Below the pieces are notes generated by a model. The model had not been told where the DNA came from. It ran no database searches and worked only from the letters and a program-made list of their open reading frames with translations. 6,684 nt of DNA, taken from positions 1 to 6,684 of the forward strand of contig CAKUVB010000097.1 in NCBI GenBank assembly GCA_934693215.1, written 5' to 3'. This DNA comes from an uncultured Candidatus Melainabacteria bacterium. GTDB taxonomy: Bacteria; Cyanobacteriota; Vampirovibrionia; Gastranaerophilales; Gastranaerophilaceae. A program made the translations under genes and the position numbers. This document shows, one piece after another, positions 5,387 to 6,684 of the stretch; within the stretch, counting starts at the first letter, position 1, and every line of letters begins with the position of its first letter.

Positions 5387-6684
5387 ATGGCAAGAAAGAC
5401 ACCATTGGAAAAAATTAGAAACATTGGTATTGCTGCTCACATTGATGCCGGCAAAACCACTACTACAGAGCGTATCCTGTTCTACACAGGTAAAACTCAC
5501 AAAATTGGTGAAGTACACGATGGTGCTGCTGTAACTGACTTTATGGATCAAGAACGTGAACGTGGTATCACAATCCAATCAGCAGCAGTAACATCTACTT
5601 GGAAAGGTCACCAAATCAACATCATTGACACACCGGGCCACGTTGACTTTACAATCGAAGTTGAACGTTCATTACGTGTATTAGACGGCGTTGTTGCTGT
5701 ATTCTGTGCAGTTGGTGGTGTTCAATCTCAATCAGAAACAGTTTGGAGACAAGCTAACAGATATGAAGTTCCTCGTATGGTATTCGTTAACAAAATGGAT
5801 AGAACAGGTGCTAACTTCTATCGTGTAGTTGACCAAATCAAAAACAGATTAGGTGCTAATGCTCACCCTATCAGATTACCAATCGGTGCTGAAGACCAAT
5901 TCAAAGGGCTTATCGACCTATTCACTATGAAAGCTGAAATTTACACTAATGACTTAGGTACAGATATCAAGGAAGAAGATATTCCTGCTGATATGTTAGA
6001 AGAAGCTCAAAAATATAGAGATGCATTAGTTGAAGCTATCGCTGAAACAGATGACGATTTAATGATGAAATATTTAGAAGGTGAAGAACTTTCTATTGAT
6101 GAATTAAAAGCTGGTTTAAGAAAAGCAGTTTGCGATAACAAAATCGTTCCTGTAACTTGTGGTACAGCATTCAAAAACAAAAGTGTTCAATTACTTCTTG
6201 ACTCTATTGTTGAATTAATGCCATCTCCAGTTGATGTAAAAGCTATCGAAGGTGAACTTGAAGACGGTACAAAAGTTGAAAGACATTCTTCTGACGAAGA
6301 ACCATTCGCAGCTTTAGCATTCAAAGTTATGACTGACCCTTATGTTGGTCGTTTAACATTTATGAGAATATACTCTGGTAAACTTACATCAGGTTCTTAT
6401 GTTCTTAATGCTACTAGCGGTAAAAAAGAACGTATCTCTCGTTTAGTACAAATGTACGCAGACCAAAGAATCGAAGAAGAAGAAGTATACGCAGGTGATA
6501 TCTGTGCAGCAGTTGGTTTGAAAGACACTACTACAGGTGATACTTTATGTGATGAAAAAGCACCTATCATCTTAGAAAGAATGACTTTCCCTGAACCGGT
6601 TATCTCTGTTGCTATTGAACCAAAAACAAAAGCTGACCAAGATAAAATGGGTATCGCTCTTCAAAAACTTGCTGAAGAAGATCC
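5387..6684 (+). CDS. fusA: Translation elongation factor G, 5' 432 codons
   Basis: EF-G is the cytoplasmic GTPase that drives tRNA-mRNA translocation on the ribosome and, with RRF, ribosome recycling. All G-domain motifs are intact: P-loop AHIDAGKT (17-24), switch I RGITI (59-63), DTPGH (81-85, with the catalytic His85), NKMD (135-138) and the G5 region GTAFKN (259-264). Domain II follows (roughly 290-400, including VGRLTFMRIYSG). The window ends at the start of domain III (QKLAEED). Family members are about 690-700 residues, so roughly 60% is present. The start is fixed by the conserved MARKTPLEKIRNIGIAAHID opening and AAAAGGA upstream. The wording is closest to cyanobacterial EF-G as I recall it. 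Unusually, no rpsG or rpsL precedes it; it has its own promoter region and is divergent from the giant FliD-like gene. Confidence 0.97.
   Translation, partial: MARKTPLEKIRNIGIAAHIDAGKTTTTERILFYTGKTHKIGEVHDGAAVTDFMDQERERGITIQSAAVTSTWKGHQINIIDTPGHVDFTIEVERSLRVLDGVVAVFCAVGGVQSQSETVWRQANRYEVPRMVFVNKMDRTGANFYRVVDQIKNRLGANAHPIRLPIGAEDQFKGLIDLFTMKAEIYTNDLGTDIKEEDIPADMLEEAQKYRDALVEAIAETDDDLMMKYLEGEELSIDELKAGLRKAVCDNKIVPVTCGTAFKNKSVQLLLDSIVELMPSPVDVKAIEGELEDGTKVERHSSDEEPFAALAFKVMTDPYVGRLTFMRIYSGKLTSGSYVLNATSGKKERISRLVQMYADQRIEEEEVYAGDICAAVGLKDTTTGDTLCDEKAPIILERMTFPEPVISVAIEPKTKADQDKMGIALQKLAEED

Noticed and set aside
5270..5578. Minus-strand open frame of 102 codons
   Set aside because: It is antisense to the conserved start of fusA and runs into the fusA promoter region. 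The translation is Ser/Phe/Cys-rich and resembles no known protein.

Overview
The window holds two divergently transcribed genes separated by about 450 bases of AT-rich intergenic DNA. Both genes run off the ends. The left three quarters (4933 down to 1, minus strand) is one uninterrupted reading frame of at least 1644 codons. Its 3' end is outside the window, and no stop occurs in the part seen. The right fifth (5387 to 6684, plus strand) is the first 432 codons of fusA, encoding translation elongation factor G.

Organism: the EF-G N-terminus, and short stretches such as TNDLGTDI, GSYVLNAT, KKERISRLV and GDTLCDE, read like the cyanobacterial form of EF-G. The DNA, however, is AT-rich with a strong preference for A/T at third codon positions. 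That combination suggests the non-photosynthetic, often gut-dwelling sister lineage of Cyanobacteria (Melainabacteria / Gastranaerophilales). This is inferred from remembered family sequences, not from a search.

The large minus-strand protein is the notable feature. Residues 1 to about 118 look like the N-terminal domain of FliD (flagellar filament cap, hook-associated protein 2), including the motif GSGLDTSSWVDALV. It has no Sec signal peptide. Residues 138-845 form seven consecutive modules of 90-120 residues, resembling the Flagellin_IN / FliD D2-D3 type, six of them opened by a Leu-Gly marker. Next comes a Glug-type (predicted beta-helix) cassette at 846-1147, two more modules at 1148-1349, and a second Glug cassette from 1350 to the window edge. 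An ordinary FliD is roughly 450-700 residues, so this is a giant cap-like protein carrying adhesin-type repeats. The likely picture, which is inference, is export through the flagellar type III apparatus and display at a filament tip or on the cell surface.

The intergenic region 4934-5386 has no convincing gene. It contains a near-perfect extended -10 element for the giant gene, a weaker sigma-28-like alternative, several short palindromes, and the fusA promoter region. A perfect 9+4+9 inverted repeat (5290-5311) sits on the fusA promoter elements. Two points of context stand out: fusA is not preceded by rpsG/rpsL as in the classical str operon, and it is head-to-head with a probable flagellar or surface gene. 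All plus-strand open frames between 1 and 3400, and the minus-strand frame at 5270-5578, are antisense shadows or non-coding.
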